In this document: positions 8,466 to 17,938 of the stretch, piece after piece
How the letters are laid out: each line of letters opens with the position of its first letter
Position numbering within the stretch: the stretch's first letter is position 1
From: Nocardia higoensis
GTDB taxonomy: Bacteria; Actinomycetota; Actinomycetes; Mycobacteriales; Mycobacteriaceae
Assembly (NCBI RefSeq): GCF_015477835.1
Contig: NZ_JADLQN010000007.1
Span: 1 to 64,000, forward strand
Direction: 5' to 3'
DNA: 64,000 nt
Notes under the pieces: generated by a model
The model's database searches: none
The model's input: only the letters and a program-made list of their open reading frames with translations
Told to the model about the DNA's origin: nothing
Position numbers and translations under genes: made by a program

Positions 8466-9617
8466 ATGCCGATTCCCACCACGCGCCCCCGCCCCGCCGG
8501 GCGCCCCTCCGCCACCGGACGCTCCTATTCCGTCGAGCGCCCGGTCTTCGTCGAACGCCTGGACTCCGATGCCGAGAGCACGCACCGACCCGACCGCCCC
8601 GGAGCCGATCGCCCACATGCGATCTCGGTGGTGGTGCCGGTCTATCGCGGCGAGCAGACCATCGCGGCGTTGGTCGAGGAACTGCACCGGCTCACGACCA
8701 CCCACCTCACTCCCGACGGTGTCCCCTACGTGGTCGAGGAGATCGTCCTGGTCCACGACAACGGGCCGGACCGCTCCGACGTGGTGATACAGCAACTCCA
8801 GCAGACCCACCCGGAGGTCCGCGCCATCTGGTTGAGCCGCAATTTCGGACAGGACGCGGCCACTATCGCGGGCATGTCGGTGGCGATCGGCGACTGGATC
8901 GTCACGATGGACGAGGACGGCCAGCACGATCCCGGCAGCATCGGCGGCTTCCTCGACGCCGCACTCACCGAGCGCGCGGACCTGGTCTACTCCAAGCCGG
9001 TCAACACCCGGCCGCACGGGTTTCTGCGCAATGTCACCTCGCGGGGCGCGAAACTCGTGCTCGCGGCGCTGTTCGCCTTCCCGGCCTCGACGAGGTTCGA
9101 GAGCTATCGCCTGATCCGCGGCGACATCGGCAGGCAACTGGCCGAAGTCGCCTCCAACGGCGCCTACCTCGACGTCGCGCTGACCTGGGTGGTCGGGCGG
9201 GTCGCGCAGCAGCCGGTCACCTTGCGCGCGGAGGGCCGGGAGGAGTCCGGTTACAACTACCGGCGGCTCTTCTCGCTGTTCTGGAAGATGGTGCTGTGCA
9301 GCGGTACCCGCGGACTGCGCGTGGTGAGCATGCTCGGGGTGACATTGGCGCTGGCAGGCGGCGTCATGGCGGCTTATGTCGTTTTCAAGGTGCTGACCAC
9401 CGCGCACTGGGCGCCGGAGGGCTGGGCGTCGATCATCGTCGTCCTGCTGTTGTGCTCGGGCGCGATCCTGTTCTCCTTGGGCATGATCGCCGAATATCTC
9501 GGCGTGGCACTGCACATCCTCGTCGGCAAGCCGCTGTTCCTCACCGTGCGCACACCGACGCCCCGCCCCGCCGCCACGGGCGAACCGACCGGGGGAATCG
9601 AGCAGGGTGAGCACTGA
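8466..9617 (+). CDS. GtrB-like family 2 glycosyltransferase
   Basis: Membrane-anchored GT2 transferase, probably moving a sugar from a nucleotide to polyprenyl phosphate. The GT-A fold starts at HAISVVVPVYRGEQTI, with acidic motifs VLVHDNGPDRS and IVTMDEDGQHDPGS (DxD-like), and the product closes with two membrane spans (MLGVTLALAGGVMAAYVV and IIVVLLLCSGAILFSLGMIAEYLG), the usual GtrB/ArnC layout. I chose ATG 8466 (383 residues); a GTG at 8382 would add 28 low-complexity residues. The last 11 bases overlap the aminotransferase gene. Together with GtrA and YfhO this forms a plausible sugar transfer route. Confidence 0.85.
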   Translation: MPIPTTRPRPAGRPSATGRSYSVERPVFVERLDSDAESTHRPDRPGADRPHAISVVVPVYRGEQTIAALVEELHRLTTTHLTPDGVPYVVEEIVLVHDNGPDRSDVVIQQLQQTHPEVRAIWLSRNFGQDAATIAGMSVAIGDWIVTMDEDGQHDPGSIGGFLDAALTERADLVYSKPVNTRPHGFLRNVTSRGAKLVLAALFAFPASTRFESYRLIRGDIGRQLAEVASNGAYLDVALTWVVGRVAQQPVTLRAEGREESGYNYRRLFSLFWKMVLCSGTRGLRVVSMLGVTLALAGGVMAAYVVFKVLTTAHWAPEGWASIIVVLLLCSGAILFSLGMIAEYLGVALHILVGKPLFLTVRTPTPRPAATGEPTGGIEQGEH

Positions 9618-10746
9618 GCGCATCATCTTCAGCCGTCCCCATCGCGCGCGCCGGGAGCTGGACAATCTCGCGGCTGTGCTCGCCTCCGACCACAGTCACG
9701 GCGATGGTCCGTTCACCGCGTCCGCGACCGCCAAGCTCGCCGCGATCACCGAGGCGCCGCACGTCCTGCTGACCACCTCGTGCACCTCGGCGCTCGAAAT
9801 GGCCGGACTGCTGCTGGAACTCGGGCCCGACGACGAGGTGATCGTGCCCAGCTTCGCCTTCACCTCCACGGCCACCTCGATGGCGCTGCGCGGATCGACC
9901 TGCGTCTTCGCCGACATCGACCTCGCCACCGGCAATCTCGATCCGGAATCGGTGGCCGCCGCGATCACCGCGCGGACCAAAGCCATCGTGGTCATCCACT
10001 ACGGCGGGGTGGCCGCCGACATGGCCGGATTGGCGGAATCGGCCGCGGCGCACGGCATCGCGATCGTGGAGGACAACGCACACGGGCTGGGCGGACGCTG
10101 GCGGGGCCGAGCACTGGGCACCCTCGGCGCCATGGGCACGCTGAGTTTCCACGACACCAAGAACGTGCACTGCGGCGAGGGCGGGGCGCTGCTGCTCACC
10201 GACGAGATACTGATGGCGCGCGCGGAGATCATCCGGGAGAAGGGCACCGACCGCGCCCGGTTCCTGCGCGGCGCGGTCGACAAGTACTCCTGGCAGGACA
10301 TCGGTTCCAGCTATCTGCCCAGCGAGCTCAATGCCGCCGTGCTCGACGCCCAACTCGACGAGTTCGAGCTGATCCAGGCGGGCAGGCACCGGGTGTGGGA
10401 CGCCTACGCCTCGGGCCTGCCGGAATGGGCGGCGCGCAACGACATCCGGCTGATGCAGGTGCCGCCGGATCGCGAGCACACCGCGCACCTGTTCTATCTG
10501 CGGACGCCGACCGAACGGCATCGCGACGATTTGATCACGCACTTGGCCGCGCGCGGGGTGAGCGCGCCGTTCCACTACGTGCCGTTGGATTCGAGTCCGG
10601 CCGGATTGAAGCTCGGACGCACACCGCGGGCGTGTGTACGCAGCGCGGAGTTCTCCTCGACACTGCTGCGGTTGCCGCTGTGGCCCGGTCTCGGTGACGA
10701 GCAGATCGAGCGGGTGCTGGCCGCCGTCACCGAGTTCAGGGTATGA
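9607..10746 (+). CDS. DegT/DnrJ/EryC1 family sugar aminotransferase
   Basis: PLP-dependent sugar aminotransferase of the WecE/RffA type. The 379-residue product has the cofactor-site stretch TTSCTSALEMA near 56-66, VIVPSFAFTSTA near 79-90, the DNAHGLGGRW motif near 156-165 and the PLP lysine Lys185 in SFHDTKNVHCGEGG. Such enzymes make 4-amino-4,6-dideoxy nucleotide sugars. The start is GTG at 9607, overlapping the GT2 gene by 11 bases, so the two are co-translated. The pairing suggests that an amino sugar is made and transferred; the exact sugar is not readable. Confidence 0.9.
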   Translation: MSTERIIFSRPHRARRELDNLAAVLASDHSHGDGPFTASATAKLAAITEAPHVLLTTSCTSALEMAGLLLELGPDDEVIVPSFAFTSTATSMALRGSTCVFADIDLATGNLDPESVAAAITARTKAIVVIHYGGVAADMAGLAESAAAHGIAIVEDNAHGLGGRWRGRALGTLGAMGTLSFHDTKNVHCGEGGALLLTDEILMARAEIIREKGTDRARFLRGAVDKYSWQDIGSSYLPSELNAAVLDAQLDEFELIQAGRHRVWDAYASGLPEWAARNDIRLMQVPPDREHTAHLFYLRTPTERHRDDLITHLAARGVSAPFHYVPLDSSPAGLKLGRTPRACVRSAEFSSTLLRLPLWPGLGDEQIERVLAAVTEFRV

Positions 10747-10752
10747 GTCGGA

Positions 10753-13707
10753 TCACGCTTCGGTGCCGAACAACTCCGCCGCCTCGGCCTCGGTGAGCAC
10801 TTCGTAGGACTCGGTGTCGGGGTGGTACCGCCAGGTGTCGGGCCCGGGCTGCGGCAGGCCCGCCGCCCGCACCGCGCTCGCGCAGGGCCGATAGGAGGCC
10901 GTGCGCGCGATCGTGTCGACCACGTACACCAGGTCGGGGCGCTTGGCCGGTTCGAGCGCGCGCATCGCCTCGGAGACGTCCTTGGGTTCGAGATGCCAGC
11001 CCTCGCGCACGCACACCGCGGCGACCGCCAAGGTCTTCTCGCCCGCGTCGAGGCCGTAGGCGACCTCCATGTCGATCGCGCCGATGTCGTTGAGCACGTC
11101 GATGATCGGCTGACCGTAGACCGGACCTCGGTCGGTGAGCACCACAGTGTCGGCGCGGTCGATCAACCAGTAGTCGCCGTCGCCGTCGCGGCGGAAGAGG
11201 TTCTCGGTCGGCACCCAGGCATCGCCCGGCGCGAACACCCCGCGCAGCCCGCCCGCGGACAGGTCGATGCCGTCGGAGGCCTTGCTGATCAGCAACCCGA
11301 CCTCGTTGTCGGCGCAGCGCGCGGCGTAACCGTTGTCGTCGGTGCGGATCGTCGCGGTGACCGGATCGTAGGACACCAGTTCCACGCGCGCGGTGCCGGG
11401 CACCGGACGGCCCTTGCTGCCGACCTTGACGCCGTGCACGTTGGCCAGCACCACATCGCCCTCGATGGAGGCGTAGAACTCGAGCACCCGCGCGGGGGCG
11501 AACTGTTCGACGGTGCGCCGCCACAGACCCGCGGGCATGCCGGAACCGATGAACAACCGGATCGGGTGAGGATGCCCGGCGGGGAACACCTCGGCGTCGA
11601 GGATGTCGCGCAGCATCGTCCAGGTGTAGGTGACCACTGTGACGCCGTAGCGATGCACCTCTTCGGCGAACCTGCGCGGATCCAGCGAGCGGGCCAGCGC
11701 GATCCGGCTGCCACCGGCGACCGCGCCGCCCAGGCTGACCAGCAGTCCCGACGAATGATGCAGTGGCGCAAGGCAGTACACCGTGTCGCGACGGTCCAGG
11801 TCCGCCGCGGTGGCGGTACCGAAGGCCGACAGCGCCCAACGGTAGTTGGTGATGTACTTGGTCTCCAACCGGTCTCCGGTACCGCTGACCAGCACGAAAG
11901 CCAGCTCACGCGCCAATCCCGGATTCGGCTGGTACCAGCCGGGCACACGTACGGCGGCCGGGTCGATCTGTTCCAGATCGACGACATCGGCCCCGGGCGG
12001 GAAGTCGATCTCGCGGTCGCCGCCGCCGCCGAGCACGAGCACCCGCGCGCCGGTGGCGGCTACCTGGCGCAGGTTCTCCGGGTCGGCCAGCACAGTCCGG
12101 GCTCCGGTGAGCTCCAGCGCACGACCGAGTTCGCTGCCGGGCGCGAGCAGCACCGCCACCGCGCCGAGCCGGGAGAGCGCCGCGACGGCGGCCAGCGCGC
12201 TCGGCCTGGTCTCCATGACCACGCCGACCCGGGTCGCGGGCCGCACACCGGTCGCGATCAGGCCGCGCACCACGTTGTCGATCCGGACGTCGACGGCGGC
12301 ATTGGTGTGCACGCGATCGTCGAACAGGAAGCAGTCGCGCAGCGGCGCGCGCCTGGCCTGCTCGGCGAGCAGACTGCCCAGCGAGATCCGGGTACCGGGC
12401 TGGATCATGCCCAAGCGGGTCAGCCTGGGCAGCGCGCGGGCGGCTTCGCCCACCAACTCGACCGAGCCGCGCACGGCGCTGCCCGCCAGTCCCTCGAACA
12501 CCTTGCCCACGCCCGCACCCACCTCCGCCAGGGTCGAGGCGGAACTGACGATCCGGTCGGCGGCCGAATGCCGAGTGTTGGTGGTGGTGCTCTCCGACAT
12601 CGGGTGGATCTCCTCGGGCAAGGGCTGATCTCCGCCCGCCCATTCGATCCACCGCCGTACCAGCGGCCAGGTCCGCTCGGTCGCGACAGTGCCCGCCACG
12701 AGTCCGAAATGACCGGCGTACAGACACGATTCGTAGACATCGGCGTTCGGCGCGGCGCGCACGATGCCCCGCACGGCAGCCGGCTGGCCGATGTCGTCCA
12801 CCTCACCGACGAAGGCGAGGATGGGGCAAGTCAGTTCGGCCAGGGAGATCGGCTGATCACGGATCACGAAGCCGCCCAGCATCATCCGGTTGTGCGCCAC
12901 GAACTGCTTGAGCAGATCGGCCACCGCGGGCCCCGCGTACCCCACCCAACCCTCGCGGTTGAGGAAGCGGCGCTGGCGTTCCTTGGGCAGCAGCGCCTCC
13001 CGATCGTGCAGCTGACGCAGAAAATCGATGCGCGCCTTGGCGGTCTTGACGGGGTCGAGCATCTGGAAACCGACCCGCACCATGGAGTCGGTGATCGGCA
13101 GGCGGGTCACCACATGATCGGCGAGGAAGTCCGCGACATCGGAGACCAGGCCGTACGGCAGTCCGAAGGGCACGCCGTTGACGATGTCGACCGGGCTGCC
13201 GAAGGTGACGATGCTGGCCACGCCGCGGCCGTGCCGGTAGGCGGCAGTCTGGTAGGCGAACATGCCGCCCTGCGAGTAGCCCATGAGATGGACCTCGGCG
13301 CCGGTGGCCGCGCGTACCGTGTCGATGGCGCTGCTCACCGCCAGTACGTGGTCGGCCAGGTCGCGCTGCCAGCCCCCCTCCTCCACCGCCGGCGACCCGA
13401 AGTCGATCACCCAGCAGTCGATGCCACCGCGATGCAGAATGCCGACCGCGCCGCCCTCGGCATTGACGTCCCAGATGTCGGCGTTGACCATCAGCGGCGG
13501 CACCAGCAGCGCCACCGGGCGTCCGGGGGGCGCGTCGTCGGGGAAATAGTGCCGCAACCGGTACATGCGGCGTCGCTCGACCACCTCGAACGGAGAGGCC
13601 TCCACACCGTGCGCCAATCCGCCGAAGCGGATCACCTCCAGACCGTTCTGCGCGGTCGCCATCAAACGCCGCATCGGTCCCACCACACCACTCGCACTGA
13701 ACTTCAC
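10753..13707 (-). CDS. bifunctional alpha/beta-hydrolase and acyl-CoA-synthetase-like protein (Rv1683-like)
   Basis: A 984-residue two-domain protein. Residues about 1-375 form an alpha/beta hydrolase related to PHA synthase/lipases: VPPLMVNADIWD near 69-80, nucleophile elbow GYSQGG with Ser145, then GEVDDIGQP (acid) and CLYAGHFG (His). Residues about 430-984 are an AMP-binding fold, but the core motifs look degraded: the P-loop reads LVSGTGDRLETK, and the C-terminal PxxxxGK region reads IARTASYRPCA without the usual lysine. I chose GTG 13707 because AGGAGCGATC precedes it. M. tuberculosis Rv1683 has the same fusion and length class and is linked to triacylglycerol turnover. Ligase activity is doubtful. 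Confidence 0.85.
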   Translation of the reverse strand: MKFSASGVVGPMRRLMATAQNGLEVIRFGGLAHGVEASPFEVVERRRMYRLRHYFPDDAPPGRPVALLVPPLMVNADIWDVNAEGGAVGILHRGGIDCWVIDFGSPAVEEGGWQRDLADHVLAVSSAIDTVRAATGAEVHLMGYSQGGMFAYQTAAYRHGRGVASIVTFGSPVDIVNGVPFGLPYGLVSDVADFLADHVVTRLPITDSMVRVGFQMLDPVKTAKARIDFLRQLHDREALLPKERQRRFLNREGWVGYAGPAVADLLKQFVAHNRMMLGGFVIRDQPISLAELTCPILAFVGEVDDIGQPAAVRGIVRAAPNADVYESCLYAGHFGLVAGTVATERTWPLVRRWIEWAGGDQPLPEEIHPMSESTTTNTRHSAADRIVSSASTLAEVGAGVGKVFEGLAGSAVRGSVELVGEAARALPRLTRLGMIQPGTRISLGSLLAEQARRAPLRDCFLFDDRVHTNAAVDVRIDNVVRGLIATGVRPATRVGVVMETRPSALAAVAALSRLGAVAVLLAPGSELGRALELTGARTVLADPENLRQVAATGARVLVLGGGGDREIDFPPGADVVDLEQIDPAAVRVPGWYQPNPGLARELAFVLVSGTGDRLETKYITNYRWALSAFGTATAADLDRRDTVYCLAPLHHSSGLLVSLGGAVAGGSRIALARSLDPRRFAEEVHRYGVTVVTYTWTMLRDILDAEVFPAGHPHPIRLFIGSGMPAGLWRRTVEQFAPARVLEFYASIEGDVVLANVHGVKVGSKGRPVPGTARVELVSYDPVTATIRTDDNGYAARCADNEVGLLISKASDGIDLSAGGLRGVFAPGDAWVPTENLFRRDGDGDYWLIDRADTVVLTDRGPVYGQPIIDVLNDIGAIDMEVAYGLDAGEKTLAVAAVCVREGWHLEPKDVSEAMRALEPAKRPDLVYVVDTIARTASYRPCASAVRAAGLPQPGPDTWRYHPDTESYEVLTEAEAAELFGTEA

Positions 13708-13865
13708 GATCGCTCCTGCACTTGTGCCACGCACCCCTACGATCCCGACGCGTACGACGAGCTTTCCACATCGCGAGGGCATCGGAGGTCAGCCACGACC
13801 GTTTCGAGACCTGAGGATGGTCACACCGCGAGGGCGACGACCGCGGTTCTCGATACGCTGGGGCA

Positions 13866-14444
13866 ATGACCGACACCGCTGTGCTGCCGACCCCCGATCG
13901 CGAATCACTGCTGGTCGAGCTCGTCGACGAGCGAGGACGCGCGGTCGGCGAGTGCCCGGTCGCCGAAGCGCACCGCGCGCCCGGCCAGTTGCATCGAGCC
14001 TTCTCGGTGCTGCTGTTCGACGACGAGGGCCGGGTGCTGCTGCAGCGGCGCGCAGCGGTGAAAACCCGCTTCCCCTTGCAGTGGGCCAACACCTGCTGCG
14101 GCCATCCCGCACCGGGGCAGGGCCTCGCGGACGCCGCGCGCGCCCGGCTGCGAGAGGAACTCGGGCTCGACGCCGAACTCACCGAGGCGGGCGTCTTCCG
14201 CTATCGCGCGAGCGACGCGACGACCGGCCGGGTGGAGCACGAATGGGATCACGTGTTCATCGGCGCCACCACCGCCGAGGCCATGCGGCCCGACCCGGCC
14301 GAGGTCGCCGAATTGCGCTGGCTCGAGCCGGCCGAGATCCGCACCCTGCTGAGCGCCGACCCCCGGGCTTTCACCCCGTGGTTGGCCCCGGTGCTCGAGA
14401 TCGGCGACGCCGCCTTCCGCGCGGACACCCGTCGCGAGCCCTGA
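13866..14444 (+). CDS. idi: isopentenyl-diphosphate delta-isomerase, type 1
   Basis: Interconverts IPP and DMAPP for isoprenoid synthesis. The 192-residue Nudix-fold enzyme has the catalytic-cysteine motif NTCCGHP at 75-81, REELGLDAEL in the Nudix helix (96-105), and EHEWDHVF, which supplies the metal/catalytic acid region. The length is normal for the type 1 enzyme. The start is ATG 13866, divergent from the lipase/synthetase gene with 158 bases between them. The carotenoid desaturase at 24.7 kb is a possible consumer of the pathway but is not adjacent. Confidence 0.95.
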   Translation: MTDTAVLPTPDRESLLVELVDERGRAVGECPVAEAHRAPGQLHRAFSVLLFDDEGRVLLQRRAAVKTRFPLQWANTCCGHPAPGQGLADAARARLREELGLDAELTEAGVFRYRASDATTGRVEHEWDHVFIGATTAEAMRPDPAEVAELRWLEPAEIRTLLSADPRAFTPWLAPVLEIGDAAFRADTRREP

Positions 14445-14697
14445 CCGCCTCACCGGTTCCCGGCGGGGGCCTCACCGCTCTTCGCGATGCCCCCGACCAC
14501 TCTGTGCGGTTTTCGAACGTGAGTTCCTGTGCTCCTCGGCCGACTTCGCGAGGACGCATGTTTTGATGCGCATATCGAAGTATCGGAATGTGAAAGGATC
14601 CTTGGTTAATTCACAGGAATGGCACAGCATGACGCCAGGGCGACGGCGCATCCTGGAAGGCGTAGATGTTGCCCGGGTGAGAGCGAGGTGCGCACCA

Positions 14698-15048
14698 ATG
14701 GTCGAGATCGAAGTCCGCGGTACGACAGTGACGATTCATGTGGTCGGCGGCCACCGGCTGCTCTCCATGCGTGACAGCATCACCTTCGATTTTCACGACA
14801 TCGCGGCCGTCGCCCCCGCGTCGGTCGACATGCGTCCGCCGTGGGTCCGCGCGCCCGGCGCCTTCTTCCCCGGCGTGATCGCCGCGGGCACCTTCCGCGG
14901 CAAAGGGCGCAAGGAATTCTGGGACACCCGATTCGACGGCAGCGGCCTGCAGATCGACCTCGAACACGGCGAATTCACTCGGCTGGTGGTCGACGTGGAC
15001 GACCCGGGTTCGGCTCTGCTCGAACTGTGCCGGGCGGCCGCGGCCTGA
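14698..15048 (+). CDS. small conserved protein, PH-domain-like
   Basis: A soluble 116-residue protein starting at ATG 14698 (MVEIEVRGTTVTIHV). The strand-rich pattern, RAPGAFFPGVIAAGTFRGKGRKEFWD followed by FTRLVVDVDDPGSALLELCRAA, resembles bacterial PH-like domains, though I cannot assign a named family with certainty. An upstream in-frame extension to 14563 exists but lacks protein-like composition. Function unknown. Confidence 0.65.
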   Translation: MVEIEVRGTTVTIHVVGGHRLLSMRDSITFDFHDIAAVAPASVDMRPPWVRAPGAFFPGVIAAGTFRGKGRKEFWDTRFDGSGLQIDLEHGEFTRLVVDVDDPGSALLELCRAAAA

Positions 15049-15137
15049 TATCGGGACACCCCCCACCGCCCGCTCCCCCACGCGCGATCCCCGCTCCTCC
15101 TACTGTGGACGGGGGACGACGAAAGGAACGCGACCGG

Positions 15138-16391
15138 GTGACCACCGATTCCACCGCACACGGGGCCGACCAGGAGACGATCGACGACGAGGTCGCGGCA
15201 GCGCGGACCGCCGAGCACGCGGCCCAGCACGTCGACCGGCGCTTCGTCCGGCTGGTGACCGAGTTCGATCGACTGTTCGGCAAACCCGGCGACGGCGGCG
15301 GGGCGCTCTGCGTCTACCTGCACGGCGAGCCGGTCGTCGACGTGTGGGCCGGATACGCCCGGCCCGGGCAGCGATGGACCCATGAAACCCTGGCCGTCAC
15401 CTACTCCACCGGCAAGGGTGTGGCCTCCACGCTGTTGCACCGCCTCGCCGAACGCGGCCTGCTCGACTACGAACATCCGGTCGCCGAATACTGGCCGGAG
15501 TTCGCGGCAGCGGACAAGGGCGCGATCACCGTGCGTCAGTTGCTCACCCACCGCGCCGGCCTGCACCGGATGCGCGATCTCGTGCCCGGCCCGATCGACC
15601 GGTTCTTCGACGACGCGGCGGTCACCGCCGCGCTCGCCGCCGCCACCCCGGACTCCCGGCGCCTGACCACCAGCGGCTATCACGCCATCAGCTTCGGGCA
15701 TCTGGTCGCCGAGCTGGTGCGCAGGGTCACCGGGACGAGCTTCACCGACGCCCTGCGCACCGAGATCGCCGAGCCGCTCGGCATCACCGATCTGTGGTTC
15801 CGGGTGCCGAGGGAGCAGCGGTCCCGGATCGCGGTCAACTTCCCGATCCTCACTGTCGCCGGGATGAGCTGGGAGAGCACTGTGCGGCTGATGGGCCGCA
15901 CGAAGCTGTCCGCGGCGGCCGAGACCACCCCGCGCGGATTCGCCGAGATCATGGCCGACCCGCGCCTGCACGATTCGGTCATGCCCGGCGTCAACGGCGT
16001 GTTCTCGGCCCGCTCGCTGGCCGCGGTGTACGGGGCGCTCGCCTGCGATGGCGCCCTCGGCGATCGCAGGCTGTTGCGGCCGGGCACCGTCGACATGATC
16101 CGCACCCGCCAGGTGTTCACGCCCGACTACGTGCTGGCCTTCCGCATCCCCTGGGCACTGGGTTATCACGGCGTGCCGATGAAACCCTCGCGCTCGGAGC
16201 CGGTGTCGGCGTTCGGCCATTTCGGGCTCGGCGGCTCGGGCGCGTTCGCCGACCCGGAGACCGGGATGTCGCTCGGCTTCGTCACCAACCGGCTCGGCGG
16301 GAAGCTCACCCCGCTCGGCGATGCCCGGCTGACCCGCTTGGGCACCATGGCCCACAACATCGCCAAACAGATCGCCCGGGAAGCCGACTGA
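15138..16391 (+). CDS. serine hydrolase of the beta-lactamase/esterase family
   Basis: A 417-residue class C beta-lactamase-like esterase. The nucleophile motif is STGK at residues 90-93 (SxxK), the second motif is probably SGYHAIS, and HFGLGGSG near the C-terminus takes the place of the KTG box. No signal peptide is seen, so it is probably cytosolic. The start is GTG 15138, preceded by GAAAGGAACG. Relatives hydrolyse short-chain esters or lipids; the substrate is not apparent. Confidence 0.88.
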   Translation: MTTDSTAHGADQETIDDEVAAARTAEHAAQHVDRRFVRLVTEFDRLFGKPGDGGGALCVYLHGEPVVDVWAGYARPGQRWTHETLAVTYSTGKGVASTLLHRLAERGLLDYEHPVAEYWPEFAAADKGAITVRQLLTHRAGLHRMRDLVPGPIDRFFDDAAVTAALAAATPDSRRLTTSGYHAISFGHLVAELVRRVTGTSFTDALRTEIAEPLGITDLWFRVPREQRSRIAVNFPILTVAGMSWESTVRLMGRTKLSAAAETTPRGFAEIMADPRLHDSVMPGVNGVFSARSLAAVYGALACDGALGDRRLLRPGTVDMIRTRQVFTPDYVLAFRIPWALGYHGVPMKPSRSEPVSAFGHFGLGGSGAFADPETGMSLGFVTNRLGGKLTPLGDARLTRLGTMAHNIAKQIAREAD

Positions 16392-16401
16392 CCGTGCAGA
16401 G

Positions 16402-16725
16402 TCAGTCCGCGCCGCCGAGCTCGAGCGCCATCACCCCGAGGATCACTGCGGCGATGCCGCCGATCTGTATCGGAGTCAGTTTCTCGCCGAGCAGCAGCAC
16501 TCCGATGATCGCGATGGCGGCGACGCCGACCGCCGACCAGATGCCGTAGGCGACACCGATCGGCATCCCGCGCTTCAACGCCTGGGACAGGAAGTAGAAC
16601 GCGCCGCAGTAGCCGATGGCCACCACGATCGAAGGCCCGATCCTGCTGAATCCCTCGGAGAACTTCAGAGATACCGTCGCCGTCACTTCGAACGCGATGG
16701 CAAGGGCGAGGAACAGCAAGGTCAT
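16402..16725 (-). CDS. small multidrug resistance (SMR) efflux protein
   Basis: A 107-residue protein with four membrane spans, the EmrE/QacE length. The essential membrane Glu is present in span 1 (LAIAFEVTATVSLKFSEGF). The family pattern continues with YFLSQALKRGMPIGVAYGIWSAVGVAAIA. SMR pumps exchange cationic drugs for protons as dimers. It converges with the serine hydrolase, 10 bases between stops. A single gene here implies a homodimer. Confidence 0.93.
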   Translation of the reverse strand: MTLLFLALAIAFEVTATVSLKFSEGFSRIGPSIVVAIGYCGAFYFLSQALKRGMPIGVAYGIWSAVGVAAIAIIGVLLLGEKLTPIQIGGIAAVILGVMALELGGAD

Positions 16726-16822
16726 GGCGGCAGCCTAACGAGCCGACGGCGTGTTCTCCCGACTCGTCGACTCACGGTACCGGCCTGCTTCACAATGGGA
16801 ACCGAGCCGGGAGGTGGTAGCC

Positions 16823-17479
16823 GTGTGGGAAGCCGTCCTGATCGCCCTGGTTGTCTTCGTCGGCGTCCTCGCGGTGGCGGGTCTGTTCGTGTTCCTGCCG
16901 CTGCTGCGCCGCTCGGACCACAGGGTCGGGGAGACCTTCGCCCGGTGGGCGGCTGCGCACGGCTGGCACTACGACGACCGGGCGCACCCGGCCTGGACCG
17001 CGCGACTGCCCGGCCACCAGATCGGCACCGTCGTGTTCACCCTCACCGGTGTGGTCGACAATCGTCCGGTCACCGCGGCCGAGTACCGTGTGGAGTCGCA
17101 CCGCTTCACCGTCCTCGTGGTGCACCTCGACCGCCCCTATCCCCCGCTGGCGGTACTCGACCGCGACCTGAGCCGCGAGATCGGCGACGCGTTCGCCGGT
17201 TCCATCCCGATCCACACCGGCGACGCCGCCTTCGACCGGCGGTTCCGGGTGAGCGCCGTCGATCAGCGCTACGCGCGGCTCATGCTCGATCCCGTGGTGG
17301 TACGGGCGCAACTGGACGGCCCCGTCGAACGGTGGAGTCTCGCCGGGCGCGACCTGCTCACCTACACACTCGGCAGGCCGGGCAATCCGGCGGTGATTCC
17401 CGATCTCGCTCGCCCGGTGCTGCACCTCGCCGATCTGCTCGAGGAACGCGCGTTCGGCGAGCCGGCGGTGCGGGAGTGA
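16823..17479 (+). CDS. single-span membrane protein of unknown function
   Basis: A 218-residue protein beginning at GTG 16823, preceded by GGGAGG at a suitable distance. One N-terminal membrane span (AVLIALVVFVGVLAVAGLFVFL) is followed by a soluble domain of about 185 residues containing TFARWAAAHGWHYDDR, a pattern seen in actinobacterial membrane proteins of unknown role, and later RYARLMLDPVVVRAQLDGPVERW. I do not recognise a characterised family. Confidence 0.7.
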   Translation: MWEAVLIALVVFVGVLAVAGLFVFLPLLRRSDHRVGETFARWAAAHGWHYDDRAHPAWTARLPGHQIGTVVFTLTGVVDNRPVTAAEYRVESHRFTVLVVHLDRPYPPLAVLDRDLSREIGDAFAGSIPIHTGDAAFDRRFRVSAVDQRYARLMLDPVVVRAQLDGPVERWSLAGRDLLTYTLGRPGNPAVIPDLARPVLHLADLLEERAFGEPAVRE

Positions 17480-17563
17480 TCTTCGCGCCGCCGAGCACGC
17501 GGGTGATCCCGGCCGCGTATGCGGGCGTCCCGGGGACGGAAGCCACGCAACGCCCGTTCCCGC

Positions 17564-17938
17564 TCACAGATACGGGCGAGTGATCATCTCGATACCGTGC
17601 CCGGCGGGGTCGAGAAAGTAGACCCCGCGGCCGCCGTGCCCGTCGTTGATCTCGCCCAGCCGCTGGAAATGCGGATCGGCCCAGTGCGCGATCTCGCGCT
17701 CGCACAGTCGCCGGAAGGCGCGGTCGAACAGTTCGTCGTCGACCAGGAAGGCGTAGTGCTGACGCTGGATGTCGACCGGCGGCTCGGCGAACTGCAACAG
17801 GACGCCGTCCTCGCACAGCAGGTTGGTGAACACACCCCAGGACGGGGCATCGGCCAACTCGAAGATGTCGCGGAAGAAGGCGGCGGATTCCTCACGATCG
17901 ATCGCGGCGATGATCGTGTGATTGAAACGTGCGGTCAT
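17564..17938 (-). CDS. VOC family (glyoxalase/dioxygenase fold) protein
   Basis: A 124-residue protein with two VOC half-motifs: FNHTIIAAIDREESAAFFRDIF at the N-terminus and GRGVYFLDPAGHGIEMITRPY at the C-terminus. Metal-ligand candidates are His in FNHT, His in QRQHYAFLV and Glu in GIEMI. It starts at ATG 17938 with GGAG nearby. The fold covers glyoxalases, ring-cleavage dioxygenases and resistance proteins, so the reaction cannot be assigned. Confidence 0.85.
   Translation of the reverse strand: MTARFNHTIIAAIDREESAAFFRDIFELADAPSWGVFTNLLCEDGVLLQFAEPPVDIQRQHYAFLVDDELFDRAFRRLCEREIAHWADPHFQRLGEINDGHGGRGVYFLDPAGHGIEMITRPYL

Noticed and set aside
10822..13869. 1015-codon open frame on the plus strand
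   Set aside because: Antisense shadow of the lipase/acyl-CoA-synthetase gene; low-complexity product without a ribosome site.
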